The notes beneath the pieces were generated by a model. The model saw only the letters and a program-made list of their open reading frames with translations. It was not told the DNA's origin and ran no database searches. The position numbers and the translations under genes were made by a program. This document shows positions 34,768 to 45,845 of a stretch of 64,000 bases of DNA, one piece after another (the first letter of the stretch is position 1; every line of letters starts with the position of its first letter). The stretch is from Leucaena leucocephala (taxonomy: Eukaryota; Streptophyta; Magnoliopsida; Fabales; Fabaceae): NCBI GenBank assembly GCA_037074615.1, contig CM073562.1, forward strand, positions 6,619,001-6,683,000. The letters are read 5' to 3'.

Positions 34768-36243
34768 TGATAAGACACATTTTGAATATGATTTATGTGA
34801 CATTTTTAAGAGCTTTATAACAACTTTATTGTCATTTTAGGCCTTAAATTGTATTTTTGTGGTAATACATAATTGTGCATGGTAATGTGCTAATAAAAGG
34901 TTAAAATGGTAAATCAACTCTTCCAAACTGCATATATTCTATTATTTACTAATTTGGACTTTTACAGTGAGCTTTTATTTTAGATTACAGGTATTTTGGA
35001 AAGGACCAGGAAAAAAATCACAAGCTAATAAAAGTGAAAAGATGCTCCTACATCTTTTAGTCACGACCAAAGAGTCCACCGGTCACGATCTTTTTCCTTC
35101 TAGAATTCTCTCTGTGTTTGTAGGTCGTGACCAAAATATAGATCTAGTCATGACTAATATGCGAAATCACTAAAATTGCACATTTTGAATTAGGTTATGC
35201 AGAAATAAAAGGAGAAGGAAGGCTGTCATCATTGGATGCTAGTTTTTGGACTTGATTAGGCTAAGAAGCAGTACTCTCACACTCTCTGATCACCTTCTCC
35301 ACCTCTGCCATCATTATACACCTCTCTACAGACTTTTCCCCTCTCTACACCATCAACTTACCATCTTCTCACTATTTCTTCATCACATTTCAACTGAACA
35401 GCGATTGTAGTACAGTAAGAGTCACGAGAGGCTAAACCTTTAGCCTCTTGGTAATGAATCAGATATCTTGAGATCATAGACTCAAATGGAGAGTTTCTTT
35501 TGTTTTAATTTGCATCTTTTCATCTTATGATTGTTGCTAGATCTAGGGTTTTCATCTTATGAGCAAATTTTGAATATCGATTGATCATTCTCAAATTAGA
35601 CTTTGTAATTGAATTCAGATGATTTGAATGTTTGCTTTTAACAGAATATTTTGGTTTCAATTTGAAGAGAGTGGGTTATTACCAGCGATCGTTGTTGATT
35701 AATTCATTGGTTGAAATATAGGGTTTTCGATCGATGACCATTTGAGAGCGTTTTCATCATCTAAATTCAATTTACATGCTAAGTGGTTTACAACATTTCA
35801 CTAATAGTTCTTAGACCATCTTTGATCAAAGGGGTTTAAGGAAAATTAGGGTTCTAAACTTAATCGATCGATTGAGGTCTTCTTTGAGACTTAGTGATTT
35901 CTAAACTCCAATTTTAAACGTGCGAGCAAGGATAGATACGTTTTCATCATCAAGAGCCTTTCATAGAATATTTCTCAACTAAACTAACTCATTTTCATTG
36001 TAAACAAAAATAAAAAAATATTTACTTTTCTGCACCTTACTTTTATTGCATCAATCAATAAAACCCCTAAAACCAATTTTACCCCTACTCAGGTTTTTCA
36101 TTGATTTTGAAATTCAATCTACTAGGTTTCCACATAAAAGGCTCATCGAGAAGAATAATAGGGTTATGCCTTATACTATATTATATTGGGTGCAATAAAC
36201 TTTATTTTGATGGATTAGACCACGATAGTCACGACACTCATCA
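34768..36243 (+). repeat. 3' LTR of the Athila/Tat-like element (1476 bp)
   Basis: It begins TGATAAGACAC and ends CACTCATCA, identical in layout to the 5' LTR, but keeps about 350 bases missing there. Three GTCGCGAC-type motifs (35060, 35124, 35147) lie in this extra part and one (36228-36235) lies near the terminus. Confidence 0.92.
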
Positions 36244-36248
36244 CTAGC

Positions 36249-36728
36249 CTAATGTTGAGTGACCCCTGGGAAGTGATAAGAAAAGGTGCAAATGCCAAAA
36301 GAGATTACAAAAATGCACAAAGTCATGTAAGATGATGAGCAAAGTTAATAAAAGTTAGGAAAAGCTTTAAAAGAAAGGGATTAAAACCTTTATGGAAGGT
36401 CTAAATATAGAAGATCTAAGAGGGCAGATTCATATTATAGCTTTGTCTCAGGAGAAAATTATATCAACATAAAAGTAGGATTATCCTATGAGACTATCAA
36501 AGTTGTATGTCAAAGAAAGTGTTAAACTTATGGTATCTCAATATCTATATATATATAAAGAGAAACATGTATTTAATTATATATAATGAGATGAGAAGTA
36601 TGACAAATGATGGAGACCCATAATTACATCAAATTTCTGAAAGGTTATGTATACAGGAAATAGACACTACTCGTAAGTTTAGTATAGAGACTGAACTGAG
36701 TAGAGTAAAAGAAAGATTCAATTTAGTC
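36249..36728 (+). mobile_element. Degraded internal sequence of a family D chromovirus
   Basis: It lies between the Athila-like element and the solo LTR B insertion. It should join 40520-40767, which ends in a PPT and a 3' LTR. A short readable stretch (EGLNIEDLRGQIHIIALSQE) is not recognisable. There are several stops and a TATATATATATAAAG run near 36548. Confidence 0.45.
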
Positions 36729-38345
36729 TACACTGTAACATCCTCATTTTCATACGTCTTAGGGACCAAACGGTAACATATGGAACCACTTTTATGGCTA
36801 TTGAAGTCAAATTACTCAATTTGGAATTTTACTCTTTACGAGTACTGTTTACTGTGTAAATTCCAGTGGAGTGACTTGACTTTGAAAAATCATAACTAAT
36901 TCTAGAAAAATCAAAATAGAGAGTTTTAAATTGCTACACAAAGCTAACATAATGCTATTTCAGGAAAAAATAACTCGTTGACCATGCATTGACCAGGTCA
37001 ACATAGTCAATGTCTGAAGTTTACTGTTCATCCTACATTTTTCCCTGATTTCATCATTTTGGTCCCAACTTTGTACTCTCCAATCCCTAGCTTCTCTCCA
37101 TGCTTCTCCAATCCTTCCTCATCTTAAACCTATGGGATTGGGATTACATAGAAGGGGGTAAGATTTTTGGAAAAATCTCAGTAGCAAACAGGAACCATAC
37201 AATGTATGCAACTATATGCTTGATGTTACTATGTGTGTACTTAATGATCATGCTTGCATCATGATAACATACATGCTTCCATGTCCCTTAATTATAACAT
37301 ATGGACATAGTATAAAAAGAAATAGAGCATTACTTAATCATACATGCCTCACATCATCAAGGTAAGAAAATATCACATACAATATCCAAGCAGTATAAGC
37401 ATACAAGTATAAGTTTATGTTGGAAATCGTGCCCTAGGGGCCAATCATTGTCTTATGAACATTATTGATTTATGAATTTATTAATTGAGTTATCATATTA
37501 TTTGCATGTTTACTATGATGACCATCCTTGGATAATTCATGATATTATCCTAAATGTCCCTGGTCGATCATCTATGTGGGAGCACAGATAAAATAAGACC
37601 AGTATGACTTTGAAGATGTATAGAGATATAAATCAAAGTCATAAGCACATGTAAGAGTACAGGGTGTTGGACCGACCCGCTATGAGAGAACTGCATGGGT
37701 AACGTCATAAGCTTCTCTGATATACAAACCATGTCAATATGCCCTTTGACCTGAGATCATCATGGATTCCTACATGACAAAACGCTCAGCTTTGACCTAG
37801 TCAAAAGTCACTTTTGACCGAGTGATCATAAAGACTATGTTCGGGCTTAGTGGTTTTTCATGCGGAGGAATGTGAATGGTCAAGATGGAATTTGTCCCTC
37901 ACATTCGTGGAGAGATATTACTGGGCCCCTCGATGAGTGAGTCTGAGAAATGTATGGCCATACTGTAATGGAAAGGTAGTTCTATTTCTATAGTCAGACT
38001 ACTCAGGGATCGAGAAAGTAACGGTCGGGAATAGGAGGATGACATCATCCATGCCTCATCCATGACCAAAATATCGCGTGACAGAAGGGACATGATATGG
38101 TTGTATAAAAGGTTACATCGTTTATCGATCCTCATATGATTTGGGTAGTCGTTATGTCTTGCTAGAGATCGCTTGCGACTTGTGGGCTAGTATAGCAAAT
38201 GGCCTACTGCCAACTTCATATGGACCTACAGGGTCGCACACAAAATAGCCCAACACGAGCTATGATGTCCAGATTCATTGAATCTAAGACATGTCCAGAT
38301 TCAATGAATGATCCAGGTGAATGTATATATATTTATTTATATTTA

Positions 38346-38412
38346 TATTCGTATATATATAAATTCGTATATATATAAATTCGTATATATATAAATTCGT
38401 ATATATATATAT
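38346..38412. repeat. 16-bp tandem repeat (TTCGTATATATATAAA)
   Basis: Four consecutive near-identical copies of TTCGTATATATATAAA, passing into a TA-run at 38400-38416. Confidence 0.9.
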
Positions 38413-38430
38413 TATATATGAGATATATGA

Positions 38431-38690
38431 GATTTAATTTATAAGGATAAATTAAATCTCTATCACGTTTGAATTCGAAATTCAAATTGATAGGATATCT
38501 CATATAAGAGATATTTATAAGATTTAATTTATAAGGATAAATTAAATCTCTATCACGTTTGAATTCGAAATTCAAATTGATAGGATATTTCATATAAGAG
38601 ATATTTATAAGATTTAATTTTAAGGATAAATTAAATCCCTATCATGTTTGAATTTGAAATTCAAATTGATAGGATATCTCAAATTTGTTT
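38431..38690. repeat. 90-bp tandem repeat, about three copies, built of hairpins
   Basis: Copies begin at 38431, 38521 and 38611. Each unit contains GATTTAATTTA / TAAATTAAATC arms around TAAGGA, a TTTGAATTCGAAATTCAAA near-palindrome, and ATATCTC / GAGATAT arms. The third copy is slightly diverged and shorter at its end. Confidence 0.92.
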
Positions 38691-40519
38691 TATGAGAATA
38701 AATTAAATATAGTTCAGTCTCATCTTTATTTAAAGTTAAATAAATAGGTAATTAAATCTGTGGAACGGATTTAATATTATTTATTTAATTAGTTTCTTAT
38801 AAAATTATACAATATATGATATTGTATTATTTTCGGAATTAATATAAGATTAACTCCTAAAATCCTTTTCGGTTAGGGAAAACGCAGAGCATCCTATATA
38901 TCTAATATTAGGGGCTACGTTTTGGAACAGACACACACATAGAACACAGAAAGGCCAAAGGGGACTCTGCAAAAGGTTTGCAGATAAGAAACTGCCGAAA
39001 TAGAGACGGAGAGGACGAACTCTTGAGAAAGCCCTGGAGGGACAAGAGACGCTAGCACGTCGTTCGTGGTTGAAAAGCTGTTCGTGTGGATACCAGTAGA
39101 GGAAGCTGACCTGAGTCGTCGACTTCTTGTGATCAGAAAGGGAGCACGAGCCGCAGAGAGAAGCTGTGAACATCGTGACCGAAAGCTGTGGAAGTCGCTG
39201 AGACACACTGAGGGTAATGCTTCTTCCTACTTGACTTAAACACATACGGTAGATCCTGGCAAGGAATGAAAAATTTTTAAGATAATTTCCGCTGCGTGTC
39301 TTTCAATTCCTTACAGTTTACTACCTGGCATGAAGCCTTTCCTTCAAGCTCTTAACCTTGTCTCTAAGGTCCCTTCTTTTCATAAGTCAGAGCCTATACG
39401 TAGCATAATAATATCTTTATTATTTTCTAGTATAGCTCTACTTACCTCATGCTTAACTAGGGGTAATATCCTTACTCTGACATTCCTCTAACTTTCTTTC
39501 TCTCTTTAGCTACCTTTATTAATAGAGATATTTCTCTATTCTAAATATTAAGAGCAATCCTCTACTTTATTAGAGCAGGGACTAGATAACTTACTTACAT
39601 CATTCTTAAGCTCTGCCCAGTCCCCAAGCTCCTTGGACTGCTCTTGGCTTTGCCAGAACTCCTTCATTTCTTTCTCTTCCTTCCTTTCTTTCTCTCTTTC
39701 TCTCTTTCTCTCTTCTTTACCTTTGCTTGGCCGTGCATAACATGAAGGGAGGGTGGCCTATTTATAGGTGAGTGGAGGTGGAATGAATGGTCCAGATCAA
39801 ATTGTGATGAATGGCCCAGATTGCTTAGCTTCCTCAAGAAGTTTTGCCTGTATCATCACGATAACATACTCTTGACATCATCCAAGGACACCTTAGGGGG
39901 TATGTGGCACAAATAGTGGGGGCTTTGGGACACCTCACCGGCTGACTCAGCCTCTCCAGAGAATTCCAGAGCCTTTTCCTGGAATGAACGACCGAGATTG
40001 TGCCACGTGTCCTTTTTACTTTTTATATTTTTTCTTATCTCATGACATGTGTTATTAACTTTTCTTATTTTCCTATAATCATGCCATGTGATGCCTTGTG
40101 GGTCCCATGATGACACCTTTCATGCCACCAAATGGTCTAAAGTCATATCTGATCACTTTTCCTAGTTCTATCCTTAACTGGGTAACTTTACTTTATGGAA
40201 AAGAACTAAAATATTATTTTTAATGCCTCTCAAACTCCCATAACAACTGGGCCTACGTTTTTGGGCCTTTAAATTTCATCTTGAGTTTCTAACCAAGCCC
40301 AAGTACTCTGGTGGCTCGTTTCCCAAGAAATACTTCTTACTTTTCCATTATGCCTATAGAGACTTTCACTATTTTCTCTAAATTTTCACTTTCTTGCAGT
40401 TTTGTCCCTAAACATCATTTGTATACTTCTGGGACTCCTACATAATAGGGCCTGGTAGCCTACCTTTTTCAGGCTACATGCTAGGCTTTTTAGGCCTAAT
40501 AATGGGATATGAAATACGC

Positions 40520-40767
40520 TACCAAACCTTAACTCTGATTGAGTTGATAATGAAAGATGGCTAGCAGTTTAAAGTAGATAAGAAGTTCCTATACTCCATT
40601 AATGTTAAAAGAAAGTTGTTGGATTTTAAGATAGAAGAACATAATTCCATAAATATACCCCTGAACCTTAGTAATAAAACAGAGAAAGATATACAAGAGA
40701 TATATCCAAAGATATTTAACTAAAGGATGAGTCAATTTTGAGGAAGAAATTTATTTAAGGGGGAAAA
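40520..40767 (+). pseudogene. Chromovirus pol C-terminus and PPT (family D element)
   Basis: The plus-strand frame ends KTEKDIQEIYPKIFN followed by a stop at 40721-40723. This corresponds to the WE-EEMRKKYPHLF tail of Tekay-type pol, as does the equivalent at 5819-6052 (ERMKEMYLKLFS). Upstream residues (VKRKLLDFKIEEHNS) are diverged. A purine tract, TTTAAGGGGGAAAA, at about 40754-40767 directly precedes the 3' LTR. Together with 36249-36728 this is all that is visible of the element's internal part. Confidence 0.6.
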
Positions 40768-43700
40768 CGTAATATCCCAATTTGTTTAAGCCTAGAAGCC
40801 CATAAAAGTAGCCTAAAATAGATAGGCTACTAGGCGCTTTTGAGCAAAATCCCATGAATATACGAAGAGTTTTTAGGGACTAAATTGTAGATAATAAAAG
40901 TATAGGGACTTAGTATTAAATATGAAAAGTCTATGGGGCAAGTGTGTAAATATAAAGAATTTAAGGTAAACAGAAAAAGGACATAAATAGATTTTTGAAA
41001 CTTCAGATACTGAACTAGAATTTCAGTAATTTGTAGTAAGGTACTAGAGTGAAATTTGGCAAATTTAGGGACTAAAGTGTATTTGTCAAATTCAGGGGCA
41101 AAATTATAATTATGAGAAAGTTGAACCAAAACAGACCCAGAACTGCTCAAAATTATTTTAGTCCTAAATTTTACTAGTAAATAGAGAATGGTATTTGGGA
41201 CAGACATATTTTTGAAAATTTGGCTCTGAAGTCCCAAATAATTGATATTAATTCTTAAATTTTTGAGGTTATTTTAGGATCTTCTGGACTTCATAATCAG
41301 ATAAGATTTTACAAGAAATTCTCATAATTAATATAAGAATTTATAAAATTAACATAACTCAAAAGGAGTTCTATAGAATTTATAATAGAATTTAAGGTGG
41401 AATAAAAGACCTGATAAATATTGTTAGGAAAATTTCTTATGAATTGAGCCAATAAAATTGTTAGACCTAAAAAAGGCCTAAGTTGGTGTCTTAGAAACCC
41501 AATTATGCCCTTCAACAGTTACGGGGGTTAGTGTTTAGAAAAACCCTAAAAAGTACAAAATAATGAAAATGCCCATGTGTTATAATATTGAACAAGAGAT
41601 GAATGGCTGACATTTTGGCCATATAGCCATGGTCAAAAGGTTAAAAGGGATGCAAGCATGACTGACCAGAGTCAAAATATATTGTGATACAATGCAAAGA
41701 AGTATAAAATACTAATTATGCCCTTAGGGTTAGCATAGTATAAAATAGTGAACCAAGGACATTTTAGTCATTTTTCAAGGGTTAGTAATAAGACGAATAA
41801 CCAATCCAATAATGTCAATGGTAGAAAAAATTCAGATACTGGATTTAAGGTCATAAAATATATTATGGAATCTCAGGAAAATTAGATTTATAAAACAGTC
41901 TGATTTTTGATAAATTGGACTTAGTTAGTACCAGATATGACTAATATTTTTCTATCAGTATTTTGCCCTATGTTATGCCAAACAAGGTCTTATATGATAT
42001 CACAGATGATGTCATTTCTATCTTGGTGGGAAAGTAATGTTTGAAGAATGAATATGGACCATTAAATCAAATAGTAACCAAAGTGATATTGGCTTTTCAT
42101 TTTCACCCAAATTTTTCTATATAAACCCCTCCCTTTCTTCATTCATGCCAAGAATTAGAAAGACATGGGGAGGTGCTGCCAAAATACATCTAGACACAAG
42201 AAGAAGAGGAAAACCAAGGGATCAAGGAAGCTAGGAATCAAGAAGAAAGGTGACTACTTTGATCAAGATTTTAATCTTGTGTTCTAGGAGGATTTATCTT
42301 AATTTAAATAGTTAGAAAACAATAGAAATTACCCTCTTCCATGGCTGAATGAAACATATACATAATTATGGGAAGGATAAAGTGAGGTTAGAACAAGATA
42401 AAATAAAGAGGATTAAGCTAGAATCAAGTGGTATTAACTTGTAGAATCGTGTATGTTTATAATTTTTATATTGAGTATGCTTTTGCCACTGTGTGAAATT
42501 CTAGACAGGAAGAGGAATTTCATGATTTTCATTCTTCCAATGGATTTAAAAAGAAAATTTTTGTGGGATTGACCTATGGAAATAATTTTTAGAAAGATTG
42601 ATAGAAATCCCTAAAGTTAAAGAGTTAAGAGTTCAAGAAGGATAGTCTTGACCATTAATTGAGTTCATGGTACTAATGAGTTATGTGATAAATATGAATA
42701 TGTTTAGGACCTTGAGACATCCAAGAGGATGTTGGGGAGTGGTTGACCAAAGTTATGCATGGTTAGAAGCTTAGGGTGCAAGTGTAAGAACAAGAGAAAA
42801 AACTTATGTTTAAGGTAGTGGACTTATCCCTTGATGTGATTGATATGGTATGCCTATGTGTTGACATGTATATGATGATTAAATGATATTGTGACATGAT
42901 AAATGATGTTAAAAATGTTATGTATAACATGCTTCCCATGGCTATGCATTTTTATACAAAGAATAAAGTATGATGGCATGTCACTAATTAAAGTTTAATG
43001 AAATTATATATCATGCATTAGCATCTATCTTGCATATGAAAGTGATAATGTTTACTACTGAGATTCCCCATAATCTCACCCTCCTATAACCAACCAATAT
43101 AGGTAAATTATGATGGAAGACTTATGCATAATGGAGGAGCTAAGGAATGGAAGAAAGAAAATGAACAAATTGATACTCTAGCTTATGATGTATGGTTTCT
43201 TCTTTTATGCAAATGCTATGTAAAGTGCCTATTTATGTGATGAAAATATATGAAATAATTATGGCATATTTACATTATGTATATAAATATATGGGAACCC
43301 TATTTGATTCTTTATGAATGCTGGATTAATTTATAAAAAATAAAGAAAGAAGATTAAATGGCCAAAAAGTAGGTTTGAGAGCAGTTTTATTTTGACTCCA
43401 CTTTGGCCTAGCAAATGAAGGAATTAATTCACAAAATTGTATGATCATATAATAAACATCCATAGCTTTAAATTCATAGGTAACACACCTCATTTGGATG
43501 TGTATTTCTAGAGAAATGAATTTCTAAAGTTAATAGACAGAATCTAGAATTTCAAGAATTTACCATATAAATAGTAAACTTTGGCAATTTAACTATATTA
43601 AATGGGCCAATAATTGTCTATTTTTATATTTTTCCTTAAATATAAATGGAAGGGAGTTTATTATAGCTTTGAACCATCTCCATACGATTTTTATAGAATT

Positions 43701-43863
43701 AGTTACGATTTTTTGAAGTTGGACTGTTAATATGAAATTTACAAAATGAATAGTACCTGACAGTTAAATTTAAAAATTTTAATTTTTGGACCAAAGTAAT
43801 ACTTTTTCTAGTTAAATACGCTTTTGAATACATATTCTAAGGGGTTAAAAGTAGGATATGATA
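40768..43863 (+). repeat. 3' LTR of the family D chromovirus (3096 bp)
   Basis: It starts CGTAATATCCC (first base changed from T) right after a PPT and ends GGATATGATA. It has the same length as, and full similarity to, the solo LTR at 22985-26080. A TATATAAA box is at 42118-42125. The PPT shows that this is the 3' LTR of an element whose left half has been lost or lies beyond other insertions. Chance frames at 40830-41237 and 41309-41515 (minus) are not genes. Confidence 0.88.
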
Positions 43864-44023
43864 AGTGGAAATGTTGCTGGTTACATTAGCGGTAGATATC
43901 AGAACAGAGACTATATAACATTTCTTGAAGGTTCTCTACGTAAAGGGATAGCTCTTCAACTGAGTTCTCTGAATTCTTCCAGATGTTTGAGGAGGTATGG
44001 AAATAGGGAAGGCATTGGGTCAG
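43864..44023 (+). other. Short spacer with a PBS-like site
   Basis: Between LTR D and LTR A. Near 43886-43910 it reads GCGGTAGATATCAGAACAGAG, resembling a TGGTATCAGAGCAGAG primer site with an insertion. This may be a remnant of the start of another gypsy internal region. Nothing else is recognised. Confidence 0.35.
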
Positions 44024-45326
44024 TGTCATATCCTAATTTTTCCCTATCTGTATAATACTGATAGAGAAAAGAGATTTGGAAAGGATTATAACGATTATCA
44101 GAAGAAATAATAGAGGTTAAATGAGTCTTGAAGGAAGAAAGGGACCAAAACGAAAATTTAAAAAGTTTAAAGGCCAAAAGTTAAAGTAGAAACAAAAGTT
44201 GGGCCAAAAGTGGTCATTTCCAAAAGTTAAGGGACTTAAATGTAATTAAGTAAAAAGTTAAAGGGCAAAATTGTAATTATAGAAAGGTCAGCCCGAAAAG
44301 GGTTAGAACTGCCCGAAAGTATTTCAGTCCCATATTCCATCAGTAAATAGAGGAAGTTGCACTGCTTAATCTAGCTTGGTACAGAAATTTTATTAGGGAT
44401 GCAGACAGCAGATATTTATCTGACAGTCTGAAAGTTATCTAAAATTTTATCATATTTCATGAACTTCAGATATAAGTGGGAGAATTACAAGAAAGTGTGC
44501 CCTACAGTGTCAGATGTCCTGGATCTGATAGAACCCCAGAAGAAGTTATGTATAAAAAGTTATTCACATATTAATGAATTTTGACGGGAGTTTGATAACA
44601 CCCGTGATCCGATAATAGAACTTATCAGTATGTACGCTTAGATAGAATAAGATCAGATGACCTCATATATAGGCCAATGATGACAGCAAGGAAGGCCCAA
44701 AACCCAGGGTGCCAGTTTATCAGTAGGAGGGGCCAGTGTCCAAAAAAAGTCAAAATTATAAAAATGCCCCTAAATGGCCAGATTGTACGAGAGATGGATG
44801 GAGGGCATTTTGGTCATCTGGGATAGGCTAAAAATGTAGGATATATCCTAAGTATGATTATTTAGAGACAGTATAGGCCCTGAGGCAGTACAAAGAAGGG
44901 TGAAAAGATGATTTTACCCTTAGGGTCAATATAATGCAAGAAAGGACACCAAGGGTATTTTTGTCATTTCCCAAGGGATCTGTAATTAAATATTGGCCCA
45001 GTAAAAGTATGTCAATGGTATGAGAAACCTAGACATTGATTTCTAGGACATAATACATATCCTGGTATATTATAAAAAATAAGAAAAGAAAACAGTCCGA
45101 TTTTTGGTGAAACTGCTATGATCGGTACCGGATTGGACTGGATTTTTTCCAGAAGCTTCCTTACATGATAATTTCACCACATACCCTTATGAGGTATCCC
45201 TTGAGCTATCCTTTATGATTTCATAATTATTCTTTTTGGAAAAAGTTAATTTCAAGATTAAATATGAGCCTTTAGATCAAATAGTGCGCAAAGTAATCTT
45301 GGCCATTGATTTTCCATGAATTTTTC

Positions 45327-45334
45327 TATAAATA
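45327..45334 (+). promoter_or_regulatory. TATA box of the family A 5' LTR
   Basis: TATAAATACCCCC, matching the corresponding places in the other long LTRs. A GGTAAG motif follows 132 bases later. Confidence 0.6.
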
Positions 45335-45845
45335 CCCCCTCAAATATGAATCCAAACCATGGGCCATGTAACCTGGGGGAAACTCTTGTAAAATGGAAAC
45401 TCAAGCCAAGACAAAGGAGATTCAAGGTACTAAAGTTTAAGCAAGCTAGAGATTAAAGGTAAGCAATATATCCTAGCTTATTTTCCTTTGATTTGGGAGC
45501 TTAAACTTAGGGTTTTCATGGAGAAAAATTGAGTTCTCTATAAGGTGTTGTGCTGTCCAAAAAAGTTAAGATGAAAGGGAAAAGAAGAAATTAAAGTTAG
45601 AGACATATGATTGAAGCTTAAACAAGCTAGTTAAGTAGTTAGTTGTTGAATCAAGTTGATATTCTTGACTTTGACATTAGTGAACCTGTTCAGTCTGTAC
45701 TGTTCATAAGGGAAGGAAATGGAATTTCAATGATTTAATGCTTCCATTGAATTTATATGATGATTTTGTGTGGGATTGGAAAGGTTTTGAACCTTGGAAG
45801 CATTGAAATTCCAAGATTGTAGTTTTTTAAATTCTTCACGGTTAC

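Larger units (their letters stand above)
26308..36243 (+). mobile_element. Non-autonomous Athila/Tat-like LTR element with gag-protease only
   Basis: 5' LTR 26308-27430, PBS 27432-27450, gag 29597-31660, protease 31661-32325, an unassigned ORF 32599-32874, purine-rich tracts, and 3' LTR 34768-36243. Ends are TGATAAGACAC and ACTCATCA. Flanks CGAGC (26303-26307) and CTAGC (36244-36248) match at four of five bases. No reverse transcriptase, RNase H or integrase is present between protease and the 3' LTR, so it would need enzymes from a full relative (the TR-GAG style of element). A solo LTR is nested at 27566-29234. Confidence 0.85.
37418..39315 (+). repeat. copia-type solo LTR (1898 bp)
   Basis: It starts TGTTGGAAATCGTGCCCTAG, ends TTCAATTCCTTACA, and is flanked by GTTTA at 37413-37417 and 39316-39320, a perfect target duplication. 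The terminal text is typical of plant Ty1/copia LTRs. It contains a microsatellite (38346-38412), a 90-bp tandem repeat (38431-38690) and a CTATATAT promoter-like site near 38893. Open frames on the minus strand at 38850-39245 run against the LTR's orientation and are rejected as genes. The orientation follows the start motif; no internal sequence remains. Confidence 0.9.
36734..40514 (-). repeat. Solo LTR, family B, minus strand, split by a copia solo LTR
   Basis: On the minus strand it starts near 40514 (TTTCATATCCC, one change from TGTCATATCCC) and ends GATGTTACA at 36734. Flanks TACAC (36729-36733) and TACGC (40515-40519) differ by one CpG transition. It aligns with the plus-strand copy at 45846-48195. 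Removing the nested copia LTR and its duplication leaves about 1878 bases. A TATA box is at 39759-39766 (minus), followed by a GA-rich leader (about 39660-39720 on the plus strand as CT-runs). Confidence 0.88.

Noticed and set aside
38850..39245. Two overlapping minus-strand frames (131 and 97 residues) with Cys- and Ser-rich sequence
   Set aside because: They lie in the leader part of a copia solo LTR and run against its transcription. They overlap each other in different frames, and no motif is recognisable. GC-richer sequence there lowers stop density.
22985..43863. The two family D LTRs as a pair bounding one 20.9-kb element
   Set aside because: The left copy has its own perfect AAAGT duplication on both sides and no PBS after it, so it is a separate solo LTR.
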